Below are positions 1 to 7,994 of a stretch of DNA of 64,000 nt, in pieces. The notes under the pieces are model-generated. The model was not told the DNA's origin. It did not search any database and saw nothing but the letters and a program-made list of their open reading frames with translations. Within the stretch, counting starts at the first letter, position 1. Each line of letters opens with the position of its first letter. A program made the translations under genes and the position numbers. Source of the stretch: Anaeromonas gelatinilytica (GTDB lineage Bacteria; Bacillota; Clostridia; Tissierellales; SIT17); contig NZ_WSFU01000015.1 of assembly GCF_016820635.1 (NCBI RefSeq), forward strand, positions 1 through 64,000, in the 5' to 3' direction.

Positions 1-127
1 TTTATACTTTAATTTTGGAATGATAAATATTTAAATTTTATTTGACTTCATATAGTTAGTCTTATATTTTACAAAAAGTTTTTTAGTACATTTTTATAGA
101 TAACTATAATTATAACATAATTATAAA

Positions 128-155
128 AATAAGGACTAATATGTTAGTCCTTATT
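128..155 (-). terminator. Terminator after the YteA-type gene
   Basis: A perfect 12-bp inverted repeat (AATAAGGACTAA / TTAGTCCTTATT) with a 4-base loop overlaps the stop codon of the gene that ends at 151. On the minus strand it is followed by TTTTTATAATTA, as expected for an intrinsic terminator. Confidence 0.8.
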
Positions 156-816
156 CATGTTTTTGTTCATCAGGTATGTCTTCTCTATTTTCATTTCTAA
201 ATTGTCCTCTATAATATTCTTCAGATATTAATTCTATATCTTCCACTGATCCAACTTCCTTTTCATCATATATTCCTAACCTATCACCTGTACTATGAGA
301 TGGATCGGAATCAATTTTGTTATATTCTTCAAGTTTTTGAATAATATCTTCACCATCGGTACCTACAAAATTTTCTTCGCTATCATCATTATTTGTTCTA
401 CTAAAAGCACCTTGTAAAAATTCTTCTTCAATTGGTCTCTCGCTAATAATAAACTGTTCCACTTCGTCCCTATGATCTTTACATGTAACTGTATATGGTA
501 TTATATCTAATCTATCTTCCTCAATAGGTTTACCACATATTATACAATTACCATATTTACCTTCCTCAATATTATTTAAAGATAAATCAATTTTTGTCAA
601 TATCATTTTTTCTCTATCTTTTAAATTTATATTTTGTTCCAACATAAATGTTTCAGTACCAAGGTCTGCGGGGTGATTATCATATGATGACAATTCACCA
701 GTAGAATCTCGTAATGTTCCTTCATGATCAGCTTCTATCTTATGAATTGTATCTATTATTTCTTTTTTTTCTTGTAATAATTGTTCTCTATATTTTTCTA
801 TTTTATTTACATTCAT
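151..816 (-). CDS. yteA: YteA-family sporulation protein (DksA/TraR-type zinc finger)
   Basis: This 221-residue protein matches the layout of the YteA family, sporulation-associated relatives of DksA/TraR. An N-terminal helical stretch (about 1-35) is followed by the family signature NHPADLGTETF (48-58). A zinc-finger-like module comes next, with Cys91, Cys94, Cys112 and His115 (spacing C-x2-C-x17-C-x2-H). The fourth ligand is His where DksA has Cys. The C-terminal third (about 120-221) is acidic and looks disordered. The start has a strong ribosome binding site, AGGAGG, 7 bases upstream. A terminator overlaps the stop codon, so the gene forms its own short unit. The family assignment is confident; the precise role is not established here. 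Confidence 0.88.
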   Translation of the reverse strand: MNVNKIEKYREQLLQEKKEIIDTIHKIEADHEGTLRDSTGELSSYDNHPADLGTETFMLEQNINLKDREKMILTKIDLSLNNIEEGKYGNCIICGKPIEEDRLDIIPYTVTCKDHRDEVEQFIISERPIEEEFLQGAFSRTNNDDSEENFVGTDGEDIIQKLEEYNKIDSDPSHSTGDRLGIYDEKEVGSVEDIELISEEYYRGQFRNENREDIPDEQKHE

Positions 817-859
817 ATATATCCTCCTATTATTTATTTACATTACTAATATACCCCAA

Positions 860-899
860 AAAATAAATCTCCATTATATATATAATGAAGATTTATTTT
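860..899 (-). terminator. Terminator hairpin
   Basis: An 11-bp plus 7-bp stem (AAAATAAATCT, CATTATA and complements) contains one position that is a mismatch on the plus strand but a U-G wobble on the minus strand. On the minus strand a run of T follows. It lies just beyond the 40-codon gene and probably ends that transcript. Confidence 0.7.
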
Positions 900-908
900 A
901 AAATTTAT

Positions 909-1031
909 TCAATTAAAAAAAGTTAATAGTAAGTAAAAAAACAATAAACTATCTTTCTTGTACCTTGCATTATAAAATTCAGATAATAAAAGGAAAAAGA
1001 ATAATAAATAATCAGTACTCTTTTCTATCAT
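909..1031 (-). CDS. Small hydrophobic protein (40 aa), unknown function
   Basis: A 40-codon gene reads from an ATG at 1031 to a TGA at 909. Its ribosome binding site, AGAGGTG, sits about 5 bases upstream. The peptide has two hydrophobic segments (DYLLFFFLLLSEFYN near 7-21, and a second from about 29) separated by a basic stretch, RYKKD. It could therefore span or lie along a membrane. Upstream (about 1050-1090) is a TATAAT-like box with GTCACATT further out. That pair loosely resembles a mother-cell sigma promoter, which is only an inference. A terminator follows at 860-899. I do not recognise the family. Its position between a sporulation-type gene and aroF suggests, but does not show, a sporulation link. 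Confidence 0.6.
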   Translation of the reverse strand: MIEKSTDYLLFFFLLLSEFYNARYKKDSLLFFYLLLTFFN

Positions 1032-1096
1032 AAAAACACCTCTTAATACTTTATATTATATAATATGAGGCGAAAATAAAATGTGACATATTTTTT

Positions 1097-1903
1097 TTAA
1101 TAAATACAATCATATATCTTTTTTGTTTCATCAATTAATTCTTGAAATTCTCTAAAATCTATTGACTGATGCCCATCAGACAATGCTTCCTCTGGATTAA
1201 AATGTACTTCCACCATTATTCCATCAGCTCCAACAGCAGCTGCTGCCTTTGACATAGGAGAAACTAAATGTCTTATACCAGTACCATGACTAGGATCTAC
1301 TATTACCGGCAATTTTGTTAAACCTTTCAATATTGGTACTGCTGTCATATCTAATGTATTACGAGTAAAATTATCAAAGGTTCTTATACCTCTTTCACAT
1401 AAAACAATATTTTCATTACCTTCTAATGCAATATATTCAGCCGCCATTAACCATTCTTCAATAGTAGCATTCATACCTCTTTTTAACATAATAGGTTTAT
1501 TAAACTTACCTACTTCTTTAAGCAAAGCATAATTTTGCATATTCCTAGAACCTATTTGAATAATATCTATATAATCTATAGATTTCTCTACATCTCTAGG
1601 ATCCAATATTTCAGATATTATTTTCAATTGATATTTTTCTGCAGAGTCTTTTAAATATTTTAACCCTTTTAGTCCTAACCCTTGAAAAGAATAAGGAGAT
1701 GTTCTAGGCTTAAAGGCCCCTCCTCTAAGAATTTTTACGTTTTTCTCAAATAAAAATTTGGCGATTTTACTAATTTGCTCTTTACTCTCTACTGAACATG
1801 GGCCACCAATTATTGTAAAATTTTCATTACCTATTTTCACATTATCTCCTAAGTCTATAACTCTCTTACTTTCTTTATCTTTTCCGATGTATTTTAAATT
1901 CAT
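1097..1903 (-). CDS. aroF: 3-deoxy-7-phosphoheptulonate (DAHP) synthase, type I-beta
   Basis: The enzyme condenses phosphoenolpyruvate and erythrose 4-phosphate to DAHP, the first step of the shikimate pathway. At 268 residues it is the bare catalytic barrel, with no ACT or chorismate mutase domain. The family motifs GGPCSVES (33-40) and FKPRTSPYSFQG (64-75) are present. Candidate metal ligands are Cys36, His206, Glu232 and Asp243. Their spacing (170, 26, 11) equals that of the characterised Thermotoga maritima enzyme. GGAGG precedes the ATG. No other shikimate gene is in the window, and mtnN lies just upstream. Lack of a regulatory domain implies either an unregulated enzyme or control by a partner protein; that is inference. 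Confidence 0.95.
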   Translation of the reverse strand: MNLKYIGKDKESKRVIDLGDNVKIGNENFTIIGGPCSVESKEQISKIAKFLFEKNVKILRGGAFKPRTSPYSFQGLGLKGLKYLKDSAEKYQLKIISEILDPRDVEKSIDYIDIIQIGSRNMQNYALLKEVGKFNKPIMLKRGMNATIEEWLMAAEYIALEGNENIVLCERGIRTFDNFTRNTLDMTAVPILKGLTKLPVIVDPSHGTGIRHLVSPMSKAAAAVGADGIMVEVHFNPEEALSDGHQSIDFREFQELIDETKKIYDCIY

Positions 1904-1925
1904 ACCAATTCCTCCATTGTTACAT

Positions 1926-2621
1926 CTATAACTTAAATAAAATTCTCTTTAAAATGTTTACTGATTTCTTACTAGCATCTAAAACAAATTCATTATAATT
2001 ACTATTAGCCGAACCATCAGCTTTATCTGAAATTGCTCTAATAATAACAAAAGAAATCCCATTAATATTACATGCATGACCTATTGCAGCACCTTCCATC
2101 TCAACGCAATAAGCACTAAATTGATTCCATAAAAATTTCTTTTTTTCAGCACTAGCTACAAATTCATCCCCAGATACAATTCTCCCTTTGTAAACTCTAT
2201 TATCTTTTAATTCACTTTTAGTAGAATTAACTACTAAATCTATCAATCTATCATCAGCTTTAAACTTTGATACTTTTAGTCTTGGTATTTCTCCTAATTT
2301 ATATCCAAAACTTCTAGCATCAAAATCATGTTCTAACACATCTTCAGATACAACTATATCTCCTATCTGAATATCATCTTTCACTGCACCTGCTACTCCA
2401 GTATTTATTACAGAATCAACTTTGTATTCTGTTATTAATATTTGAGTAATAATTGCTGCATTTACCTTTCCTATACCACATCTTACTAATACAATATTCT
2501 TACCCTGAAATCTTCCTCTATAAAATACAGTTTGAGCTTTTGTATCTTTCCCAACTATTTCCATTTCATTTTTTATTATTTCTATCTCCTCATCCATAGC
2601 TCCTATGATACCTAAAATCAT
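1926..2621 (-). CDS. mtnN: 5'-methylthioadenosine/S-adenosylhomocysteine nucleosidase
   Basis: It cleaves adenine from methylthioadenosine and S-adenosylhomocysteine, by-products of SAM use. The 231-residue length is normal. The N-terminus, GIIGAMDEE, places catalytic Glu12. The VEMEG motif at 173-177 supplies Glu174 and Glu176, which contact the ribose, and ISDKAD supplies Asp199, the proton donor. Ligand-binding GVAGA sits near 75-79. GGAGGGG precedes the ATG. It lies 22 bases upstream of aroF on the same strand and may be co-transcribed with it. A terminator at 2678-2695 separates it from divIVA. Several SAM-using enzymes are in the window (scfB, hemZ, queA), so a recycling enzyme fits. 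Confidence 0.95.
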   Translation of the reverse strand: MILGIIGAMDEEIEIIKNEMEIVGKDTKAQTVFYRGRFQGKNIVLVRCGIGKVNAAIITQILITEYKVDSVINTGVAGAVKDDIQIGDIVVSEDVLEHDFDARSFGYKLGEIPRLKVSKFKADDRLIDLVVNSTKSELKDNRVYKGRIVSGDEFVASAEKKKFLWNQFSAYCVEMEGAAIGHACNINGISFVIIRAISDKADGSANSNYNEFVLDASKKSVNILKRILFKL

Positions 2622-2677
2622 TTTCTACCCCTCCAATTATTTATTTAAGTCAAATATAATATCTTTCAACATTAGAA

Positions 2678-2695
2678 AAAGGGGTCTCCCCCTTT
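2678..2695 (-). terminator. Terminator of the divIVA/ylm operon
   Basis: A short G/C-rich hairpin (AAAGGGG / CCCCTTT) touches the divIVA stop codon and is followed on the minus strand by TTTTTCTAATG. It closes the ylm-divIVA operon. Confidence 0.75.
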
Positions 2696-3179
2696 ATATT
2701 TCCTCTGATAATTCTTCTGAAAACTCTTCTGAGCTTTCTACAAACAATTCTTCTGACATTTCTAATTGAGACTTTAAAAGAGTTCTAAATTTAGTTTTGA
2801 AAAGTAACATTTCTTTCCTAGTTTCTTCATACTCTTTATTAATATTTAAAACTTCATTATTAGCCTCATCAATTATCTCTCTAGCCTTCATTTCAGCTTC
2901 TTTAATAGTATTATCATATTTTTCCTTAGCATTCATATTAACTTCTTCAGCAGTTTTTTGAGCAACAACTAATGTATTTTGTAATGTTTCCTCAATATCA
3001 ACATAATGTTTAATTCTATCATTTAATAGCCCCATTTTATCTTTTAATTCTATATTTTCTTTATATAACTTCTCATAATCCGATATTATTTCATCTAAAA
3101 AAGTCTCTACCTCTTTTATATTATAACCTCTTACTCCTTTACTAAATCCTTTATTTTGAATATCTAGTGGTGTTAACAT
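2694..3179 (-). CDS. divIVA: Septum/pole-site protein DivIVA
   Basis: DivIVA recognises negatively curved membrane at septa and poles and recruits division and sporulation proteins. The N-terminus MLTPLDIQNKGFSKGVRGYN is the conserved lipid-binding DivIVA domain, with an exposed hydrophobic Phe12 and nearby basic residues. From about 30 onward it is a long heptad-patterned coiled coil. The last 15 residues (SSEEFSEELSEEI) form an acidic tail. At 161 residues it is typical. GGAGGG precedes the ATG. It is the last gene of the conserved ylm order (yggS-sepF-yggT-ylmH-divIVA), which supports the call. The ileS gene that often follows in other genomes is not here. Confidence 0.96.
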   Translation of the reverse strand: MLTPLDIQNKGFSKGVRGYNIKEVETFLDEIISDYEKLYKENIELKDKMGLLNDRIKHYVDIEETLQNTLVVAQKTAEEVNMNAKEKYDNTIKEAEMKAREIIDEANNEVLNINKEYEETRKEMLLFKTKFRTLLKSQLEMSEELFVESSEEFSEELSEEI

Positions 3180-3192
3180 TATTATCCCTCCA

Positions 3193-3984
3193 TTATATGT
3201 ATTTATTAATCTGAACTTTCAACTTTCCTTTTTTAGATTCTCCTAATATACTTTCAAGTCTCATTCTTCCTTTTTTCCTAACAGATATTAAATCTCCTTC
3301 ATTTACACAATAAGATATATTATCTATAGGTTGAAAATTAACTTTAACTTTTTCACCCTTTATAATCTTAGAGCTATCATTCCTTGATAAATTAAAAGCA
3401 GAACTTACAATAGTATCCAACCTCAATGAAGAAACTGTTGTATAAACTTTTTCATATTCATCTTTCTTTATATAAATATCTTGTAAAGAAATCTCTTTTA
3501 CATTTACCGACTCTTTACCTACAGTATCTAAATTTAACAATATATAATCTTTTAATTCTTTACTCATTATTATATGAGCAAAATCATCAGATACAATAAT
3601 ATCACCTATTATTTCTCGTTTTACTCCTAATCCCAATAGAGCTCCTAAAAAATCTTTATGATTTAAATTTGAATATCTATATTTAGTCCTAACTTCTATA
3701 GCTGATACTTCATTATCTAAATCAGTATGCCTTAAATATTCAGGATACATTATTATAATTTTTCTTTCAGCATAGTCATATCCACCCTCTTCATAATAAT
3801 CAATATCACTAAATCTATTAAGTATAGAATATGATAACTTTCTCTGATGAGGATCCAAAAAATCAGAAGAGACAACACTATGGTTTATAATAACTTTTTC
3901 TATATCATCAAGTATTTTTCTTAGGATTATTATTTGCCCTTTATCATTTATATGTTCTAAATATTTCTTTTTATCTTTTAACAT
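3193..3984 (-). CDS. ylmH: YlmH-family S4-domain RNA-binding protein
   Basis: This 263-residue protein has the YlmH layout. An N-terminal alpha/beta region is followed by a middle segment with FLGALLGLGVKREIIGDI (about 112-129). A C-terminal S4 RNA-binding domain follows (about 186-245), including LDTIVSSAFNLSRNDSSKII and VKVNF. YlmH-family proteins bind RNA and ribosomes, and recent work links them to rescue of stalled 50S subunits. That is family knowledge, not visible here. It lies between yggT and divIVA with 9- and 13-base gaps, so it is in the same operon. A modest AGGATG precedes the ATG. Confidence 0.93.
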   Translation of the reverse strand: MLKDKKKYLEHINDKGQIIILRKILDDIEKVIINHSVVSSDFLDPHQRKLSYSILNRFSDIDYYEEGGYDYAERKIIIMYPEYLRHTDLDNEVSAIEVRTKYRYSNLNHKDFLGALLGLGVKREIIGDIIVSDDFAHIIMSKELKDYILLNLDTVGKESVNVKEISLQDIYIKKDEYEKVYTTVSSLRLDTIVSSAFNLSRNDSSKIIKGEKVKVNFQPIDNISYCVNEGDLISVRKKGRMRLESILGESKKGKLKVQINKYI

Positions 3985-3993
3985 AAATACATC

Positions 3994-4272
3994 CTAATAT
4001 AATAGTCTAATTATAACTCCACTAACTATATCTAAAAAAAGAAAAGCCAATAATGGAGAAAAATCAAACATTCCTGTATTTATACCTAACCTATTTATTA
4101 AATTTCTAAAAGGAGCTAAGATTGGTTCTGTAAAACGATAAATAAAATTTAATAATGGATTTCTTAAATCTCTAATTATTAAACTCAAAAAAATTCTTGC
4201 TATTACCATTATTTTAAGTAAATTTATAAACATATCTATTGCTTGAACTAAAACATACTTATCAAATACCAC
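3994..4272 (-). CDS. ylmG: YggT-family membrane protein (YlmG)
   Basis: A small protein of about 92 residues has two hydrophobic segments around a conserved loop with NPLLNFIYRFTEPILAPFRN, the YggT signature. The best ribosome binding site (AGAGGTGG) sits 5 bases before the GTG at 4272, so I chose that start. The GTG at 4281 lies inside the binding site. YggT/YlmG proteins sit in the membrane and are linked genetically to division and chromosome or nucleoid distribution; the exact activity is unknown. It is immediately downstream of sepF and upstream of ylmH in the operon. Confidence 0.9.
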   Translation of the reverse strand: MVFDKYVLVQAIDMFINLLKIMVIARIFLSLIIRDLRNPLLNFIYRFTEPILAPFRNLINRLGINTGMFDFSPLLAFLFLDIVSGVIIRLLY

Positions 4273-4284
4273 TAAATCCACCTC

Positions 4285-4737
4285 TTATTTTTTCCAAGGA
4301 AATAATCCTTTATTTTTCAACTCTTCCTGTAAATTACCATCTATTTCTACATTATTAGGAGCTAAAATAAAGACATCCTTTGCTACCTTCTGAATATTTC
4401 CTTCTAATGTATATATTGCTCCACTAGTAAAATCAAATACTTTTCTTTTTTCTTCACTATCCAATTGTAATAAGTTTAATACTACAGGTTTTCTATTTTT
4501 TACATCATCTATTGCTTTCACTATATCCTCATACTTTATAGGTTCATGTATGGATAATTTTATACTATTATTTGTGTGTATATTTAAAACTTTCTTTTGT
4601 TTTGATTTGCTAAGATTTCTTTCATCCTTAATTAAAGCATCATCTTCTAATTCATCATAATCTTCATAATCCTCATCTAGATCCTCTAACCCTATAAAAT
4701 ACTTAACTTTATTTAAAATAGTTCCCTTCTCAGACAT
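4285..4737 (-). CDS. sepF: Cell division protein SepF
   Basis: SepF binds FtsZ and the membrane and helps build a smooth septum. The 150-residue protein begins with a membrane-targeting amphipathic stretch (about 6-16, LNKVKYFIGLE). An acidic linker (17-50) follows. The globular FtsZ-binding SepF domain (about 60-145) has the typical IHEPIKYEDI, RKPVVLNL, DFTSGAIYTLEG and FILAPNNVEI motifs. GGAGG precedes the ATG. The gene is packed 2 bases from yggS and 12 from yggT, which fits the conserved ylm operon. Confidence 0.96.
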   Translation of the reverse strand: MSEKGTILNKVKYFIGLEDLDEDYEDYDELEDDALIKDERNLSKSKQKKVLNIHTNNSIKLSIHEPIKYEDIVKAIDDVKNRKPVVLNLLQLDSEEKRKVFDFTSGAIYTLEGNIQKVAKDVFILAPNNVEIDGNLQEELKNKGLFPWKK

Positions 4738-4739
4738 TT

Positions 4740-5450
4740 TTATTCCTCCTTATATTTTCTTTTACCAAAAATACCTGTTCCTACTCTAATTAAATTAGCG
4801 CCTTCTTCAATTGCTATTTCAAAATCATTTGTCATTCCCATAGATAAATACTTCATTTCAACATTAGACAATTCCTTTTTTTTAATCTTTTCAAATAAAG
4901 CTTTAGCATCTCTAAATACGTATCTTACATTTTCTGATTCCTCAGCATAAGGTGCCATAACCATTAAACCTTTTACTTTTATATATGGATATCCTTCTAA
5001 CATTTTTAAAAAATCCATAACATCTTCTTTCTTTAGCCCAAATTTACTTTCTTCTTCAGCAATATTAACTTGTACTAAAGCATTGATAACTCTGTCAATT
5101 TTTTTAGCCCTCTTATTTAGCTCCTTTGCTAAAGATTTTCTGTCTAAAGAATGTATTAGATCAACCTTATCTATTATATATTTAACTTTATTTGACTGTA
5201 GATGTCCTATCATATGCCACGTTAAATCATAATCATTCAACGCATCATATTTAGCTGTTATTTCTTGAACCTTATTTTCTCCTATATCAGTCATTCCTAG
5301 TTCAATTGCTTCTGAAATAATATCTACTGATATAGTTTTTGTAACTGCTATTAGATTAATATCCTCTCTACTTCTATTAGTTCGCTTACAAGCTTCATTA
5401 ATTTTTCTTTCTATTTCTTTGATATTTTCATTAATTGAAATATTAACCAC
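4740..5450 (-). CDS. yggS: YggS/YlmE-family pyridoxal phosphate homeostasis protein
   Basis: This 236-residue single-domain alanine-racemase-like barrel binds PLP and keeps the free cofactor in balance. PLP lysine is Lys38 in LIAVTKTIS. Other signatures are DIGENKVQE (76-84), WHMIGHLQSNK (98-108), GLMVMAPYAE and LSMGMTNDFEIAIEEGANLIRVGTGIFG near the C-terminus, read as separate pieces. The start is a GTG only 3 bases after the stop of the upstream HlyD-like gene, and an AAGGGG overlaps this junction. Translation is thus probably coupled; a start a few codons downstream is possible. It precedes sepF in the operon. Confidence 0.94.
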   Translation of the reverse strand: MVNISINENIKEIERKINEACKRTNRSREDINLIAVTKTISVDIISEAIELGMTDIGENKVQEITAKYDALNDYDLTWHMIGHLQSNKVKYIIDKVDLIHSLDRKSLAKELNKRAKKIDRVINALVQVNIAEEESKFGLKKEDVMDFLKMLEGYPYIKVKGLMVMAPYAEESENVRYVFRDAKALFEKIKKKELSNVEMKYLSMGMTNDFEIAIEEGANLIRVGTGIFGKRKYKEE

Positions 5451-5453
5451 CCC

Positions 5454-6725
5454 TTACTCATCTAAATATTTATCAATTAAATTACCATTAATTATTACTT
5501 CATCATAACTTTCTACTGTATTATATTTTTCTTCATCTTTTTTTAACTGAATCATACCTCTTTGCCCCTGATCGGCAATAACAAATTCATCATCTTGATA
5601 TAAAATTTTTACAGGTTTAAAATTTATAATTGAATCAATATTTTTAGTATAAACACCTTTCAATCCATCTTTTTTTACTATTGCCTTTGAAGGTATTTTT
5701 AATCCTTCATATCTTCTTAATATTATCTCTACTTCTAAAAATCTTTCTTTATAATATTTATATAAATAAGAATTTAATTCAATCAAAACCAAAGTATTTT
5801 CTTTATCTGATTTTAAATTAACTATTTCTCCTTGTATTTCCTGACTATCATCTTTAACTCGTATTCTTATACTGTCTCCCTTATTTAAATTCTTTGACTT
5901 TTCAACAGAAACATTAGCTAATATATACCATTTAAAATCATCTATTACTTTCATTATAGGTTGTCCATGTTCTATGTTATCAAGTTTTCTAGTATTCTTT
6001 ATGGATTTTTCCTCCAATTTTATGTCTTTAGGTTTCATATTCAATACATTATTATAAGAATAGAATTCTTCATATCCATCAAATTGATAAGATACAATCC
6101 CAGAATCTTCACTATAATATGTTTTATTATTATTTTCACTTTCTTTCAATAAATCTTCTTTATTTTTTTCTAATTCTTGAAGTGTCTTTCCTACAAAACC
6201 ACTATCCTGTGTCATTTTATTCTTTTTTTCTATTTTTGCTTTTAATTCTTCTTCTAATTTATCTTTTTCATCATCATCTGTGATTTTAGAAATTTCTTCG
6301 TTTAAAGCATCAATTTCTTTATCTATTTTATCTATATCGTCACTAAATATTATCAAAGATTTATTTTCTTCTTTCAATTGATTAATTTTCTTATCTATTT
6401 TTTCAATTTCTTCTTGATAATCATCATTTACACCAGAAGTATGATTCGCTAAATTTCGTTTTTTCCCAACTTTATCTCCTTCATCATAATGAAACTCTAA
6501 CTCTCCATCCCCTTTAGAATGATATATACTTTCATTTTTTATAACTACAACATTACTCGCAATAGATTTTTCAATTTCCTCTTTCTTTATTAAATAGGTA
6601 TCAGAATTATTACTATAAAAACTCGGTAGAAAAGCAAAAAGAAGATATATGGTTATCACAATTGCTATGCCTAATCTTATCTTTTTTTTTCGTTTTCTTC
6701 GTCTCTCTCTCTCCTTTTTTGACAT
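5454..6725 (-). CDS. HlyD-like membrane-fusion/adaptor protein of the ylm cluster
   Basis: The protein has a very basic N-terminus (KKERERRRKRKKK), one membrane span (about 17-37), then an extracytoplasmic region. In order this region holds a half-lipoyl-like segment (about 45-80), a long alpha-helical hairpin (about 100-195, rich in Lys/Glu) and beta-barrel segments to the C-terminus. This is the layout of HlyD/membrane-fusion adaptors. No transporter or outer-membrane partner is nearby. The gene heads the divIVA/ylm group, so a role at the septum or cell wall is plausible but unproven. The ATG at 6725 has GAGGTG 5 bases upstream; a GTG at 6731 is within the binding site. Confidence 0.75.
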   Translation of the reverse strand: MSKKERERRRKRKKKIRLGIAIVITIYLLFAFLPSFYSNNSDTYLIKKEEIEKSIASNVVVIKNESIYHSKGDGELEFHYDEGDKVGKKRNLANHTSGVNDDYQEEIEKIDKKINQLKEENKSLIIFSDDIDKIDKEIDALNEEISKITDDDEKDKLEEELKAKIEKKNKMTQDSGFVGKTLQELEKNKEDLLKESENNNKTYYSEDSGIVSYQFDGYEEFYSYNNVLNMKPKDIKLEEKSIKNTRKLDNIEHGQPIMKVIDDFKWYILANVSVEKSKNLNKGDSIRIRVKDDSQEIQGEIVNLKSDKENTLVLIELNSYLYKYYKERFLEVEIILRRYEGLKIPSKAIVKKDGLKGVYTKNIDSIINFKPVKILYQDDEFVIADQGQRGMIQLKKDEEKYNTVESYDEVIINGNLIDKYLDE

Positions 6726-6788
6726 ATTCACACCTCATAATCCAATATTAATATACTTCTATGCTATTTTAATTTTTCCTGCTTAATT

Positions 6789-7163
6789 TCAAAAGAATTT
6801 TCCGTATTTACTAACTACTTTAATTTCCATTATATTATTAACTTTCAATCTTAATATTTCATTTGAATAAGTAGCTAATAAAAGTAATTTTTCTCTTTTT
6901 TTTGCTCCAATAATTATTCCTTTAAATTTTTCCTTACTATTCAAGATTAATGATACTTCATCTCCAGAACGAATTCTCAAATTGCCTATTAAAAATTCAT
7001 TAATATCTGTTTCATTTATAACTTCATTGGTTATTACTTTGTTGTCAAGAACTATAGTATTATTTTTTAAATATATTTTTTCTTTTATAACAACTAATAT
7101 ATATCCTAAAATACTAGCACTTAGAAGTATATATAAAAGATTTTTTAAAAAATATATTATCAA
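6789..7163 (-). CDS. Small membrane-anchored protein, unknown
   Basis: I do not recognise this protein of about 124-127 residues. It starts with one hydrophobic segment (first 28 residues, rich in Ile/Leu). A soluble region follows (about 35-127) with short beta-strand-like stretches, such as SLILNSKEKFKGIIIGAKK and LLLLATYSNEILRLKV, which could form a small beta-barrel. Start choice is uncertain. A TTG at 7163 lies about 11 bases from AAGG, while a GTG at 7172 overlaps it. It sits 63 bases upstream of the HlyD-like gene on the same strand and may be the first gene of the ylm operon. Confidence 0.6.
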   Translation of the reverse strand: MIIYFLKNLLYILLSASILGYILVVIKEKIYLKNNTIVLDNKVITNEVINETDINEFLIGNLRIRSGDEVSLILNSKEKFKGIIIGAKKREKLLLLATYSNEILRLKVNNIMEIKVVSKYGKFF

Positions 7164-7301
7164 AATTATCACTACCTTTTTGTTGATAAATTAATTATAA
7201 TTATTTTTATAAAAGTAATTATATCATAATTTATCATAATTAAAAATATGACTTATTTACCTATTTTACACTCTAACAATATATTAATCTATAAAAACAC
7301 C

Positions 7302-7330
7302 TTTACAAAAGATACTTTTTCCTATATAAT
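7302..7330 (+). promoter_or_regulatory. Promoter of tRNA-Pro
   Basis: TTTACA (7302-7307) and TATAAT (7325-7330) are spaced by exactly 17 bases. The tRNA gene begins 12 bases after the -10 box. This is a near-consensus housekeeping promoter. Confidence 0.85.
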
Positions 7331-7341
7331 GTCCTTGTTAA

Positions 7342-7418
7342 CGGGATGTGGCGCAGTTTGGTAGCGCACAAGTCTGGGGGACTTGGGGCCGCTGGTTCAA
7401 GTCCAGTCATCCCGACCA
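7342..7418 (+). tRNA. tRNA-Pro (anticodon GGG)
   Basis: The 77-base cloverleaf has a perfect 7-bp acceptor stem (CGGGATG / CATCCCG) and an encoded CCA end. The D stem is GCGC/GCGC. The anticodon stem is CAAGT/ACTTG around the loop CTGGGGG, giving GGG at 7376-7378 with G37. The TPsiC arm is CTGG-TTCAAGT-CCAG. The C1-G72 pair is typical of bacterial tRNA-Pro. It is the only RNA gene of this kind in the window and runs opposite to its neighbours. No copy of its 3' end was found downstream, so I see no sign that it served as an integration site. Confidence 0.96.
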
Positions 7419-7700
7419 TTTTATAATTTTGTTAATTATGATAACGTTGAAAAATAGCCATATTCACATTCGTCCTATTACAATTTCACCCAAAATATAA
7501 AAAGCTTTCTTAAATATAAAATTACAAACAAATATATTGATAATAGTCCAATAATATATAAAACTTTTCATTTATTAAATAAAAAGGACTAGAGGTTTTC
7601 TCTATGTCCAATTTATTTATAATCTTAATTATCTTTATATGAATTAATTATTTTGATATAGATTCTTACAAAAATTAGAAGTTAATAATTATAATAATTA
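7419..7700. other. AT-rich intergenic stretch between tRNA-Pro and the unknown operon
   Basis: No gene is visible here. The only structure I see is the terminator at 7586-7609. No duplicated tRNA 3' end, integrase remnant or inverted-repeat pair was found. Confidence 0.6.
7586..7609 (-). terminator. Terminator of the four-gene unknown operon
   Basis: The hairpin GGACATAGAG / CTCTAGTCC (read on the minus strand) has a small internal mismatch and is followed by TTTTTATTT. It lies about 90 bases after the last gene of the operon. Confidence 0.75.
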
Positions 7701-7994
7701 TTAGTTATTTCTCATAAATTTAAACTCTTGAACTTCATTCTTAAATATATCTTCAATCATACTTATATACATATTTTTTTTGCTTTCTTCTATATTATCA
7801 TAGAAAAATACAGCTTTTCCTACATGATTAATGCTAATTGCAATCTCAGAATTCTTAATTAATATCAAACTCCCATAATCTTTAAATAAATAATTACAAT
7901 TTGCAATATATTTTTTTATTCTATCAAAATTCATATTAAAAAATCTTTCCATTGGATAATAAGTTTCATTATTTTTATACATTTTCATCTTCAT
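7701..7994 (-). CDS. Unknown protein, fourth gene of the accessory operon
   Basis: This 97-residue protein is not recognised. It is mixed charged/hydrophobic with no clear membrane span; the most hydrophobic part is around YGSLILIKNSEIAISINHVGK (split near 40-60). The chosen ATG at 7994 has AAGGG 6 bases upstream, within the end of the preceding gene. The two genes overlap by 20 bases, so translation is probably coupled. A terminator follows. Compact alpha/beta character and size are compatible with a small partner subunit, but nothing in the sequence fixes a function. Confidence 0.65.
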   Translation of the reverse strand: MKMKMYKNNETYYPMERFFNMNFDRIKKYIANCNYLFKDYGSLILIKNSEIAISINHVGKAVFFYDNIEESKKNMYISMIEDIFKNEVQEFKFMRNN

